Shown here piece after piece: positions 1 to 6,082 of a DNA stretch of 6,174 nt. This DNA comes from Planctomycetota bacterium (GTDB lineage: Bacteria > Planctomycetota > Phycisphaerae > WQYP01): NCBI GenBank assembly GCA_021799715.1, contig JAJYZY010000132.1, positions 1 through 6,174 of the forward strand, in the 5' to 3' direction. How positions within the stretch are numbered: the first letter of the stretch is position 1; each line of letters opens with the position of its first letter. The notes beneath the pieces are model-generated. The model was given only the letters and a program-made list of their open reading frames with translations, was not told the DNA's origin and ran no database searches. A program made the position numbers and the translations under genes.

Positions 1-38
1 TCAAACCGATCTCGGATATGGAAGTAGACGTGAATCCA

Positions 39-215
39 CCACAGATTTCACGCATTAAACGGATAGGAACGAAGGAACTGATTTTGATTTGCCTCCGCTG
101 CGGTGTCCCCGTTGCGTGCCGCTACAAGTCCAATTACTCGCGGCAGATGCGGACGTGTTGTACGCCGCTTTCCGCCACAAACCCCTCGTATCCGTGTCAT
201 CGGTGCGATCCGTGG
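39..215. repeat. MITE-like repeat element, copy 1 (element B)
   Basis: A 177-bp element whose ends are imperfect inverted repeats of 27 bp. The left end is 39-65 (CCACAGATTTCACGCATTAA then ACGGATA). The right end is 189-215, starting TATCCGTGTCATCGG and ending ATCCGTGG. About 20 of the 27 positions pair by eye. A second copy of almost the same length (178 bp) lies at 4823-5000 and is similar over its whole length, including the interior 'CCCCGTTGC.TGCCG' and 'TTCCGCC.C.AAACCCC' words. Similarity continues about 40 bp past the right end (GAATC.AC..G..ACAAGGCGA or a close variant). The interior shows no transposase, so this is either a non-autonomous element or a dispersed intergenic repeat. 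No clear target-site duplication is visible. ORFs that cross it are not considered real. Confidence 0.72.
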
Positions 216-370
216 TCTTTTGAATCTACTGCTGCAAGGCGACCTTGGGAATGCGAGCCTGAAGGGGCAACGTGTTTGCCGGCCGGCTTACTTTCCCGTG
301 GTGTTGCCGCATGGTTTCTGCGGCGCATGGTTGAAATGGCAACATGCGCACGGCTTGAACCAACGATCAA
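216..370. other. Intergenic stretch downstream of glgP
   Basis: No gene is supported here. The first ~45 bp continue the similarity with the sequence that follows repeat copy 2. A short GC-rich hairpin (GCCGCA at 306-311 pairing with TGCGGC at 319-324, loop of 7) lies about 50 bp beyond the glgP stop on the minus strand. It has no following U-tract in that direction, so it is at best a weak or factor-assisted 3' end for glgP. Confidence 0.4.
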
Positions 371-2923
371 TTATCCCCAGCGCACCAGACCCGGTTCAAA
401 CCGCAGGGCAATATTGGGATGATTGGGCAATACACGCACGGCATAGCCCTGCTGCCCGCAGGCACCGGCGCTGATGGCACCCACATATTGGAACACACCG
501 GGTTCAACGTTGGTGCCCAGGGCCATTTCATGAACCCGGGCATTTTGAATATTGCCGAACGCATCCAGCGAACCAAAATACAATTCCACGCGCACGTTAT
601 CCGCGGGTATATTGCCTAGTTCAATGGTGGCGAACACCTTGACGCTTTCACCGGCTTTCACCGTGCCGACACCGGGTGATTCCACCTGCCGCACCTTCAC
701 GTTGTCCCACTGCTGCGCAATGCGCTGCTTCCACTGCGCCAGGGCGGCGGCACCAGCGCCATGGCCTTCCATAAGTTTCAGGAACAGATCATGCGCGGGC
801 AGATAAAACATTTCCGAATAATTCTGCACCATCCGATTCGTGTTGTAGACCGGGCATATCGTGCGGATGGAATTTTTCATCCGCTTGATCCAGTTCCGCG
901 GCAAACCATCCAAACTGCGGTCGTAATACAACGGCACCACCACGCGCTCCAGCAGATCAAAAAGCTTGCGGCTTTCAATGTCATCCTGATATTCGTCGTT
1001 GTTGTAATCTTCACCGGCTCCAATGGCAAAGCCGTTGTCCTCGGCGTATGCTTCGCACCACCAGCCGTCAAGAATGCTCAAATTCAAAGCCCCGTTGATG
1101 GCCGCTTTCATGCCGCTGGTGCCGGAAGCCTCCATGGGCCGCCGGGGCGTATTGAGCCATACATCCACACCCTGCGTGAGATACCGCGCGACATCAATGT
1201 CATAATCTTCCAGAAACACCATGCGGGGACGCACGTCTTCCCGGCGGCAGAAATGAATGATTTCCTGAATAAAGCGTTTGCCGCCGTCATCGCGCGGATG
1301 GGCTTTGCCGGCGAAAACAAACTGCACCGGTTGATTGGAATCTTTAAGCAGTTTGATCAATCGTTCGGGGTTGCGCAGCAGCAGCGTGGCGCGTTTATAC
1401 GTGGCGAAGCGCCGCGCAAAACCGATGATTAGCGATTTTGAATCCAGAACTTCGTCCACGCGCTGGATATCCAGCGCGGATTGACCGCGCCGCGCCATCT
1501 GCAATTTCAGCCGCTGGCGCACAAAATGGATCAGCCGTTCCTTGCGGCGTTCATGAACGCGCCAGATTTCCACGTCCGGAATTTTATCCGTGCGTCCCCA
1601 TATACTGTGATCAGCCGGGCGGTCAGTCCAGTTGGCACCCAGATATTCCTGATACAACCGTGCGAAGCCTTCGCTAAGCCAGGACTGCGTATGAACGCCA
1701 TTGGTAATATGGCGGATCGGCACTTCCGGCGCGGGAATTTCCGGCCATATCCGCTGCCACATGCGCCGCGAAACCTGCCCGTGCAGTTCGCTGACGCCAT
1801 TGGCGTGCCACGCCATGCGCAGGGCCAGCACGGTTACGCCGAAAAATTCATTGTTATCATGCGGATGAACGCGGCCCATGGCCATGAGTTCATCCACGCT
1901 GATACCGAGCTTGTGGCAATAATTGGTGAAATATTTTTCGATTAAATCCCGGTGAAAAGCGTCATTGCCCGCCGGAACCGGCGTGTGGGTGGTAAACACA
2001 TTGCTGGCGGAAACCATTTCCCGCGCTTCGGCGAAACTTAACTTTTCCTGTTCCATCAGCACCCGGCACCGCTCCAGGGCCAGAAAGGCCGAATGGCCTT
2101 CATTCATGTGGCAAACCGTCGGCGTAATGCCCGCCGCCGCCAAAGCCCGCAATCCGCCGATCCCCAGCAGAATTTCCTGGCGAATGCGCATTTCATGATC
2201 ACCGCCGTAAAGCCGCGCGGTAATGTCCCGGTCGTGCGGGCTGTTAATTTCCAGGTTGCAATCCATCAGGTAAAGCGTTACCCGCCCCACCTGTACCCGC
2301 CAGACCGCGGCCCGAACCTGCGAATCGGGATAATCCACCGTGATGATCGCCTGCTGCCCGTCAGCCTTTTTGACCTGCGTGAGGCTCATGGAGAAAAAAT
2401 CATTTTCCGGATTTAATTCCTGCTGCCAGCCGTCGGAATTAAGCTGCTGATGGAAATATCCTTCACGATACAACAGCCCCACCGCCACCAGCGGTATTCC
2501 CAGATCGCTGGCGCTTTTCAAATGATCGCCGGAAAGAACGCCCAGACCGCCGGAATAAATCGGCAACGATTCATGCAGGCCGAACTCTGCGGAGAAATAG
2601 GCTATCACGGGCTTGCGATCCGGATACCGCTGCTTAAACCAGGTGCTTTGCTGCATGTAGGATCGTAAATCGGATGTTATACGATTCAGATGCGCCAGAA
2701 ATCCCTCATCTTCCGCGGCCGCGCGCAGCTTGTCCTGCCCGATGAGGTTCAGCAGCCGCACCGGATTATGCCCGGTGGCTTCCCATAAATCCGGATCCAG
2801 ACGATTGAATAAACTCGCGGCTTCATAATTCCACAAAGACCAGAGGTTATAAGCCAGCTCGTGCAGTGCCGCGAGTTTTTCCGGAACCGCCGGCACCACG
2901 ACAAACTTGTGAATTGTAGACAT
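371..2923 (-). CDS. glgP: Alpha-glucan (glycogen/maltodextrin) phosphorylase, GT35 family
   Basis: This cytoplasmic PLP enzyme removes glucose units from the non-reducing ends of alpha-1,4-glucans using phosphate, releasing glucose-1-phosphate. The 850-residue protein fits the shorter bacterial/archaeal alpha-glucan phosphorylase subfamily (TIGR02094 type) rather than the classic E. coli GlgP/MalP type. Residues about 14-110 match the DUF3417 N-terminal domain (AYNLWSLWNYEA, YFSAEFGLHESLPIYSGGLG). Family motifs follow in order: NEGHSAF (274-280), HITNGVHTQSWLS (405-417), GFARRFATYKRA (501-512), FAGKAHPRD (537-545) and EASGTSGMKAAINGALN (598-614). Lys606 is the expected PLP Schiff-base lysine. 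Residues from about 735 form the beta-rich C-terminal extension typical of the subfamily, ending in a 'GYAVRVLPNHP...GLVRWG' tail. The start is supported by AAGGAG (2932-2937 on the complement) with an 8-nt spacer. It is intact, with no frameshift seen. It is divergent from the nasS-like gene, and no other glycogen gene is in the window. Confidence 0.96.
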   Translation of the reverse strand: MSTIHKFVVVPAVPEKLAALHELAYNLWSLWNYEAASLFNRLDPDLWEATGHNPVRLLNLIGQDKLRAAAEDEGFLAHLNRITSDLRSYMQQSTWFKQRYPDRKPVIAYFSAEFGLHESLPIYSGGLGVLSGDHLKSASDLGIPLVAVGLLYREGYFHQQLNSDGWQQELNPENDFFSMSLTQVKKADGQQAIITVDYPDSQVRAAVWRVQVGRVTLYLMDCNLEINSPHDRDITARLYGGDHEMRIRQEILLGIGGLRALAAAGITPTVCHMNEGHSAFLALERCRVLMEQEKLSFAEAREMVSASNVFTTHTPVPAGNDAFHRDLIEKYFTNYCHKLGISVDELMAMGRVHPHDNNEFFGVTVLALRMAWHANGVSELHGQVSRRMWQRIWPEIPAPEVPIRHITNGVHTQSWLSEGFARLYQEYLGANWTDRPADHSIWGRTDKIPDVEIWRVHERRKERLIHFVRQRLKLQMARRGQSALDIQRVDEVLDSKSLIIGFARRFATYKRATLLLRNPERLIKLLKDSNQPVQFVFAGKAHPRDDGGKRFIQEIIHFCRREDVRPRMVFLEDYDIDVARYLTQGVDVWLNTPRRPMEASGTSGMKAAINGALNLSILDGWWCEAYAEDNGFAIGAGEDYNNDEYQDDIESRKLFDLLERVVVPLYYDRSLDGLPRNWIKRMKNSIRTICPVYNTNRMVQNYSEMFYLPAHDLFLKLMEGHGAGAAALAQWKQRIAQQWDNVKVRQVESPGVGTVKAGESVKVFATIELGNIPADNVRVELYFGSLDAFGNIQNARVHEMALGTNVEPGVFQYVGAISAGACGQQGYAVRVLPNHPNIALRFEPGLVRWG

Positions 2924-3024
2924 TCTTCATGCTCCTTCGGCTTTCGGTTGCAACAACACCCATAACAACCACCTCCGCCGTTTTCGGATTGGCAACCGGC
3001 GGCCACATCCGTCTACCCGACGGG

Positions 3025-3030
3025 ATTATA
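3025..3030 (-). promoter_or_regulatory. Possible -10 box for glgP
   Basis: The palindrome GATTATAATC (3024-3033) contains a perfect TATAAT on both strands. Read on the minus strand (3030 to 3025) it would place a transcription start about 95 nt upstream of the glgP ATG. There is no good TTGACA-like -35 at the right distance (the sequence there is GC-rich), so this is tentative. Confidence 0.25.
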
Positions 3031-3251
3031 ATCCGCGGATGGCACGCCGTCGCCCCCGCAAAGGATTTTTTATCGGCACTGTCAATTCATTGGCAAGAGT
3101 TTTTCCGAACCATTTTGTGCGGTAGTGCGCTGTATGCGGGCATCCCACCGACTTTTGCACAACTTATGCACATTTAAATTTTGCGGCCCTATTTTTTTTG
3201 AATAATGTTTTTTTTCGCAAAACCGCCGGTTTCAGCGGATAAAAACCATGC

Positions 3252-3294
3252 TTTCCCGATTCTACATTAAAAATTCCGGGAAAAAAGCTTCCCG
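3252..3294 (+). promoter_or_regulatory. Leader with mutually exclusive hairpins upstream of the nasS-like gene
   Basis: Three complementary segments occur in order. TTTCCCG is at 3252-3258, CGGGAAA at 3277-3283 and TTCCCG at 3289-3294. The middle segment can pair either with the first (7 bp, 18-nt loop) or with the third (6 bp, 6-nt loop AAAAGC). Such competition is typical of attenuators and riboswitch-like leaders. A further small stem (GCAAA/TTTGC, 3297-3309) follows, and TTGGAA (3312-3317) can pair with TTCCAA (3351-3356), touching the ribosome binding site. Whether this is transcribed as a leader depends on a promoter upstream of 3250, which is not identified. Confidence 0.35.
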
Positions 3295-3354
3295 CGGCAA
3301 AGATTTTGCTGTTGGAAGTGGAGGCAAAGCGTTGTCGGAATCTTCTGCTTTTCC

Positions 3355-3360
3355 AAGGAA
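3355..3360 (+). promoter_or_regulatory. Ribosome binding site that sets the nasS-like start at 3371
   Basis: AAGGAA lies 10 nt before the ATG at 3371. This favours 3371 over the upstream in-frame ATG at 3248, because residue 1 then falls exactly at the first conserved strand of the family (MRIGFMRLIDAAPLVVA). Confidence 0.65.
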
Positions 3361-3370
3361 CATTATTTTC

Positions 3371-4414
3371 ATGCGTATCGGATTCATGCGATTAATCGAC
3401 GCCGCCCCCCTCGTTGTCGCCTCCGCCCGCGGTTATTTTGAAGATGAAGGCATTGCCGTGGACATCGAGCGTGAAGGCGGCTGGATGATCGTGCGCGACA
3501 AACTCGCCTATGGCCTGCTTGATGCCAGTCATTCGCTTCTCGGCATGTCCATTATGAGCCAGTTGGGGCGCGGTGATTTTATTGAACCCATGGTGGCGGT
3601 TATGAATCTCGGAGCCGGTGGAAGCACACTGGTGGTTTCCACCGAGTTGGCGGACCTTGGAGTGGATTCACCGCAGACACTGCGGAAAATTATTGATTCC
3701 GGCCGCGTTGGCCGCAAAATTATCTGCGCCCATGTCTCCGCTTTTTCCATGCATCATTATCTGCTGCGCGACTGGCTGGCCCGCGGCGGCATTGACCCGG
3801 ATCTTGATATTCAGCTCGTGCAGCTTAAACCCATGCTCCTGGCAGACCACATGGCCAAACATTATGTGGATCTGTTCTGCGTTGGGGAACCTTGGGGTTC
3901 TTTGGCTGAAAGCCGCGGCTGGGGACGCATCGCCCTGGCCACTACGGATATATATCCCGATCATCCGGAGAAAGTTTTGCTGACAACCGAATCATGCGCC
4001 CGGCAAAAATCCGACCAACTGACGCGCGTGATTCGGGCGCTGATCCGTGCCTGCGCATACTGCCAGGCCCCGGAACACCACCTGGAACTCGCGGAGCTGC
4101 TTTCGCAGCCGCAATATGTGGATGAAAGCCGGGAACTCATCATGCACAGCCTGGAAGCGGATCACCTGGGCCTGGAACCTGTACAGCGCCAGCGGCGGAT
4201 GGATTGGCATTTTCGCTCCTGGCAACTCAAGCACTGCACGCCCAGCGTTGACCATGTCACCTGGTTCCTTGAGCAGATGATCCGCTGGGGCCATCTGGGC
4301 GCAAACGCCGACACCTCCGCTATCGCCGCCCGATGCGTCCGCACCGACTTCTTTGAGCAAGCCACCGCCGGCCTGGAATCGTGTCCGAGTAATGGCCCGG
4401 TCGCGACGGCGTGA
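3371..4414 (+). CDS. NasS/NrtA/CmpA-type ligand-binding protein, probable cytoplasmic nitrate/nitrite sensor
   Basis: The protein (347 residues from the chosen start) is a type-2 periplasmic-binding fold of the nitrate/bicarbonate group that includes NrtA, CmpA and the cytoplasmic sensor NasS. Visible family signatures, numbered from the start, are IGFMRLIDAAPLVVA...GYFEDEGI (3-28), the ligand-side stretch REGGWMIVRDKLAYGLLDASH (34-54), CVGEPWGSLA (170-179) and HPEKVLLTTE (198-207). It begins directly at the first beta strand with no signal peptide, lipobox or membrane segment, which fits NasS rather than a transporter subunit. In known systems NasS binds the ANTAR antiterminator NasT and releases it when nitrate or nitrite is present. 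No NasT, ABC permease or ATPase gene is in the window. The ligand is inferred only from the family and could be another small anion or an organic molecule. The C-terminal tail after about 330 is not recognisable. It is divergent from glgP, and small ORFs follow 3 bp after its stop. Confidence 0.85.
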   Translation: MRIGFMRLIDAAPLVVASARGYFEDEGIAVDIEREGGWMIVRDKLAYGLLDASHSLLGMSIMSQLGRGDFIEPMVAVMNLGAGGSTLVVSTELADLGVDSPQTLRKIIDSGRVGRKIICAHVSAFSMHHYLLRDWLARGGIDPDLDIQLVQLKPMLLADHMAKHYVDLFCVGEPWGSLAESRGWGRIALATTDIYPDHPEKVLLTTESCARQKSDQLTRVIRALIRACAYCQAPEHHLELAELLSQPQYVDESRELIMHSLEADHLGLEPVQRQRRMDWHFRSWQLKHCTPSVDHVTWFLEQMIRWGHLGANADTSAIAARCVRTDFFEQATAGLESCPSNGPVATA

Positions 4415-4417
4415 CTT

Positions 4418-4645
4418 TTGGCTAACATCAAGCTCTGGTCACTCCGCCGCAAGTCAGGAAACTATGCGCCCATGAGCTGCGGCGATTATCTGCGGCGGAT
4501 CAAGAAGTTGCCGGCGCGAAAGTCGGTGGACGGCACCGCGGATAACGCCGATGGGCGCAGATGGGGCGCGAGCCGGGATTGGTTGCAAAGTCGGGCCGGG
4601 GAAATTGTCGACCGCTTTTTTTACTTCCGCGAGGGTCCATCATGA
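4418..4645 (+). CDS. Small hypothetical ORF after the nasS-like gene
   Basis: This 75-codon frame begins with TTG 3 bp after the preceding stop. An internal ATG at 4472 (57 residues) has AGGAA 11 nt upstream and is an alternative start. Codons end mostly in G or C, as in the neighbouring genes, and the protein is basic (for example DYLRRIKKLPARKS) with a tryptophan-containing middle (RRWGASRDWLQSRAGEIVDRF). It has no hydrophobic segment and no family I recognise. It ends in an ATGA overlap with the next possible start, as in translationally coupled genes. It could equally be non-coding 3' sequence. Confidence 0.3.
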   Translation: MANIKLWSLRRKSGNYAPMSCGDYLRRIKKLPARKSVDGTADNADGRRWGASRDWLQSRAGEIVDRFFYFREGPS

Positions 4646-4818
4646 AAACTCAAACAAGTAGTGCGATCCTCCGAAAAACGGTGCCACCATCGGAACAGCT
4701 ATACTCCACACGGCTATCAACGGGACATCCTGATGGCGTACAATTGGCGCGAAATCAGAATGTATCCGCACCTTTCACATTTCAATGGCGTTGTAACAGG
4801 AGCCGCACAGGGTATTAA
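4642..4818 (+). pseudogene. Possible 5' stump of a gene truncated by the repeat block
   Basis: An ATG at 4642 has GAGGG (4631-4635) 6 nt upstream and overlaps the previous stop by four bases (ATGA), which is the layout of a genuine coupled start. The first ~19 codons (MKTQTSSAILRKTVPPSEQ) precede the boundary of repeat A at about 4700. Beyond that the frame simply reads through repeat DNA to a stop at 4816-4818. I therefore read it as the beginning of a gene whose remainder was displaced or lost when the repeats arrived. The function cannot be told from so short a stump. It may also be chance. Confidence 0.25.
4700..4815. repeat. Repeat A, copy 1 (direct repeat with 5053-5168)
   Basis: A 116-bp segment that aligns without gaps to 5053-5168. 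It is nearly identical over the first ~75 bp (CACGGCTATCAA, GACATCCTGATGGCGTA and TTGGCGCGAAATCAGAA are shared). It is more diverged in the second half, then shares a CCGCACAG.GTAT end. The offset is exactly 353 bp. One frame reads similarly in both copies (YTPHGYQRDILMAYNWREIR against YSPHGYQPDILMAYYWREIR). Differences are not concentrated at third codon positions, so selection on a protein is not evident. Confidence 0.8.
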
Positions 4819-4822
4819 GCAA

Positions 4823-5000
4823 CCACGGATCGCCCGGATTAAACGGATAAGAGGGAAGGTATTGATGCTGATCCGCTTTCGTCACGGCGCCCCCGTTGCC
4901 TGCCGCGATGGATACAATTCCGCGCGGTAAATGGCGATTTGGCGTGCACCGCCTTCCGCCGCCAAACCCCAAGTATCCGTGCCATCCGGACAATCCGTGG
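4823..5000. repeat. MITE-like repeat element, copy 2 (element B)
   Basis: A 178-bp element with 27-bp imperfect inverted ends at 4823-4849 (starting CCACGGATCGCCCGGATTAA) and 4974-5000 (ending GGACAATCCGTGG). About 22 of 27 positions are complementary, better preserved than in copy 1 at 39-215. It lies between the two copies of repeat A. No transposase and no obvious target duplication immediately at the ends. Confidence 0.75.
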
Positions 5001-5007
5001 TCCGGTC

Positions 5008-5046
5008 TTTGAATCCACCGTTACAAGGCGATCTCGGGGATTCAAA
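5008..5046. repeat. Perfect 9-bp inverted repeat beside element B
   Basis: TTTGAATCC (5008-5016) and GGATTCAAA (5038-5046) are exact reverse complements around a 21-nt spacer containing CAAGGCGATCTCGG. The corresponding sequence after copy 1 (about 220-258) shares the spacer words but lacks the perfect stem. It bridges the right end of element B and the start of repeat A copy 2. Confidence 0.55.
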
Positions 5047-5052
5047 CGCATG

Positions 5053-5168
5053 TATAGTCCGCACGGCTATCAACCCGACATCCTGATGGCGTATTATTGG
5101 CGCGAAATCAGAACGTATCCACGCTTTGCGTTTTTCAGTGACGTTTCACCGGGTACCGCACAGAGTAT
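5053..5168. repeat. Repeat A, copy 2
   Basis: Second copy of the 116-bp repeat at 4700-4815, 353 bp downstream with no net insertion or deletion. No element B follows it. The sequence after 5168 loses similarity apart from a short TAAG...CAC resemblance to the start of element B. Confidence 0.8.
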
Positions 5169-5404
5169 ATATAAGTGCACATCACGTAGGGCAATGCGCT
5201 TCTGGAAGCGATACATCACGATGCCATCAAACGGCAATTGAAACAGGGTTGCGTGAACGATCATCTGCGAACATCCGCGGAATCTGCGGTTCACAACGGG
5301 GGAATCGCAGGTGCACCGGGGCCGTCAATTTGGCATCCATCACCGATAAACGCAATGGCCGTCCGTTGCCATCCATGCCACAATCCCCTACCCACCGCGT
5401 GAAC
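5169..5404. other. Stretch without a supportable gene
   Basis: Both strands are partly open here, but no frame has a plausible start with a ribosome binding site or recognisable protein content. A minus-strand frame crossing 5227-5508 overlaps the better-supported ORF at 5405-5749 in another frame. The words 'CATCCGCGGAATCTGCGGTTCA' (split around 5272-5293) resemble the ends of the dispersed repeats nearby, so this may also be decayed repeat DNA. Confidence 0.4.
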
Positions 5405-5749
5405 TCACGGAAACTTCCCTGCGGCTTTGGCACTGGATAACAAGTGGGCGTTGGCCCGGCCAATGGTGCCGTCTTCCGCTTTGATCGCCCGGCAAATATG
5501 ATTCTCATCCGTGAGAAACTCTTTGCTATTGCCCGCCATGGCCACCATAGCCCGAAAATCCTTTATCGCCTGACGCGGCTGGCCCGCCAGCAGCAGCAGA
5601 TTCCCCTTTTCCAGCAACGTCCAGTTGCCCGCGCCATGAAGGCTCTGTAATTGCCGCTCATAAGCCCCGGCGTGCACCGTCACCGCGGCCAACACGCCGC
5701 AGCGGACAATCGGTTCATTTTCATCAGCGGGTATTTTGGCCCCGGCCAT
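5405..5749 (-). CDS. TPR-like hypothetical protein, possibly a 5'-truncated remnant
   Basis: This 114-residue frame has convincing protein character. The stretch WTLLEKGNLLLLAGQPRQAIKDF (about residues 43-65) has the helix-turn-helix spacing and small/hydrophobic pattern of a tetratricopeptide (TPR) unit. It is followed by a helical region ending KEFLTDENHICRAIKAEDGTIGRANAHLL. There is no signal peptide. The ATG has no clear ribosome binding site. The frame stays open upstream to an amber codon at 5777-5779 (adding IVQAFVTQQ), and beyond that a second amber at 5807-5809 ends the next ORF in the same frame. It may therefore be the tail of a larger broken gene rather than a complete one. No specific partner or function can be assigned. 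Confidence 0.5.
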   Translation of the reverse strand: MAGAKIPADENEPIVRCGVLAAVTVHAGAYERQLQSLHGAGNWTLLEKGNLLLLAGQPRQAIKDFRAMVAMAGNSKEFLTDENHICRAIKAEDGTIGRANAHLLSSAKAAGKFP

Positions 5750-5806
5750 CTGCTGCGTGACAAATGCCTGAACAATCTACTCCGCACCTTGGACAGTCTG
5801 TGAAAT

Positions 5807-6082
5807 CTAAGGTACAGAAAAAGTTTTTCTGGCCAAAAGCACCCTCTTCATGGCAGACATTATATCGCCCCAATTTCCCGCCGCCACATTGGTTAGCGCA
5901 AAAATATTTACCAACAGCGCAAAATTCCACTGGGCAGCGGTACGCTGCAGCGACCTCTTCTTTCGCGCCCACCAGGAAGGCCCGGCGATTCCCGTCCCGC
6001 GTCCGCCAACGAATGTCAGCATCAGCACCAGCGAAACATCGAGAATAAATGTGTACCACGGAGTGACCGTGTTAAAAGTCAA
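5807..6082 (-). pseudogene. Short membrane-protein-like ORF, possibly a degraded permease fragment
   Basis: A 91-codon frame opens with TTG in a TTGA overlap with the stop of the gene entering from the right edge. Residues about 9-27 (WYTFILDVSLVLMLTFVGG) are hydrophobic enough for a membrane segment. WNFALLVNIFALTNVAAG (about 51-68) could be a second. The word VGGRGTGIAGP recalls the 'GG.GT..GP' turn of LivM/UrtC-type ABC permeases, but the spacing from the preceding serine is off by a residue and the following family sequence is absent. A +1-shifted frame would give a more family-like 'FLVGA' next. No ribosome binding site is seen. After its amber stop the same frame continues to another amber and then into the 5405-5749 ORF. 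It could be a real two-helix small protein, or decay. Confidence 0.3.

Larger units (their letters stand above)
2924..3370. other. Divergent regulatory region between glgP and the nasS-like gene
   Basis: About 450 bp with no supportable gene, expected to hold promoters for both divergent genes. The glgP side is GC-rich with overlapping palindromes at 3024-3040. The middle is AT-rich, with two T8 tracts (3192-3199 and 3208-3215) spaced 16 bp apart and a TGCACA direct repeat (3156-3161 and 3167-3172) spaced 11 bp, one helical turn. A perfect dyad AAACCG-C-CGGTTT lies at 3220-3232. The nasS-like side carries alternative hairpins at 3252-3294. An in-frame ATG at 3248 would extend the plus-strand gene, but the added 41 residues look unlike protein of this family and have no strong ribosome binding site. 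Confidence 0.6.

Noticed and set aside
306..324. Rho-independent terminator for glgP
   Set aside because: The 6-bp GC hairpin is present, but there is no U-tract after it on the minus strand.
18..474. Overlapping plus-strand ORFs at the left edge
   Set aside because: They run through repeat element B and into the 3' end of glgP. The matching frame in the second repeat copy is broken by a stop.
761..1432. 223-codon plus-strand ORF opposite glgP
   Set aside because: It lies wholly inside the well-supported glgP gene on the other strand, and its composition follows from glgP codon use. No family features.
1481..1945. 154-codon plus-strand ORF opposite glgP
   Set aside because: Shadow of the glgP coding sequence with no ribosome binding site or recognisable domain.
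3248..3370. N-terminal extension of the nasS-like gene from the upstream ATG
   Set aside because: The extra 41 residues are polar and basic, with no signal peptide or family similarity, while the ATG at 3371 has AAGGAA and coincides with the family start.
4616..4622. T7 run as terminator after the nasS-like gene
   Set aside because: I could not find a stable stem directly before the T run, and it lies within a possible coding frame.
5227..5508. 93-codon minus-strand ORF
   Set aside because: Its first third overlaps the better-supported 5405-5749 ORF in another frame, and the rest has no start signal or recognisable domain.
5816..5830. AGAAAAA-G-TTTTTCT palindrome as terminator or operator
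   Set aside because: Only a 1-nt centre, so it cannot form an RNA hairpin of full length. A/T runs of this size are expected by chance at this rate.
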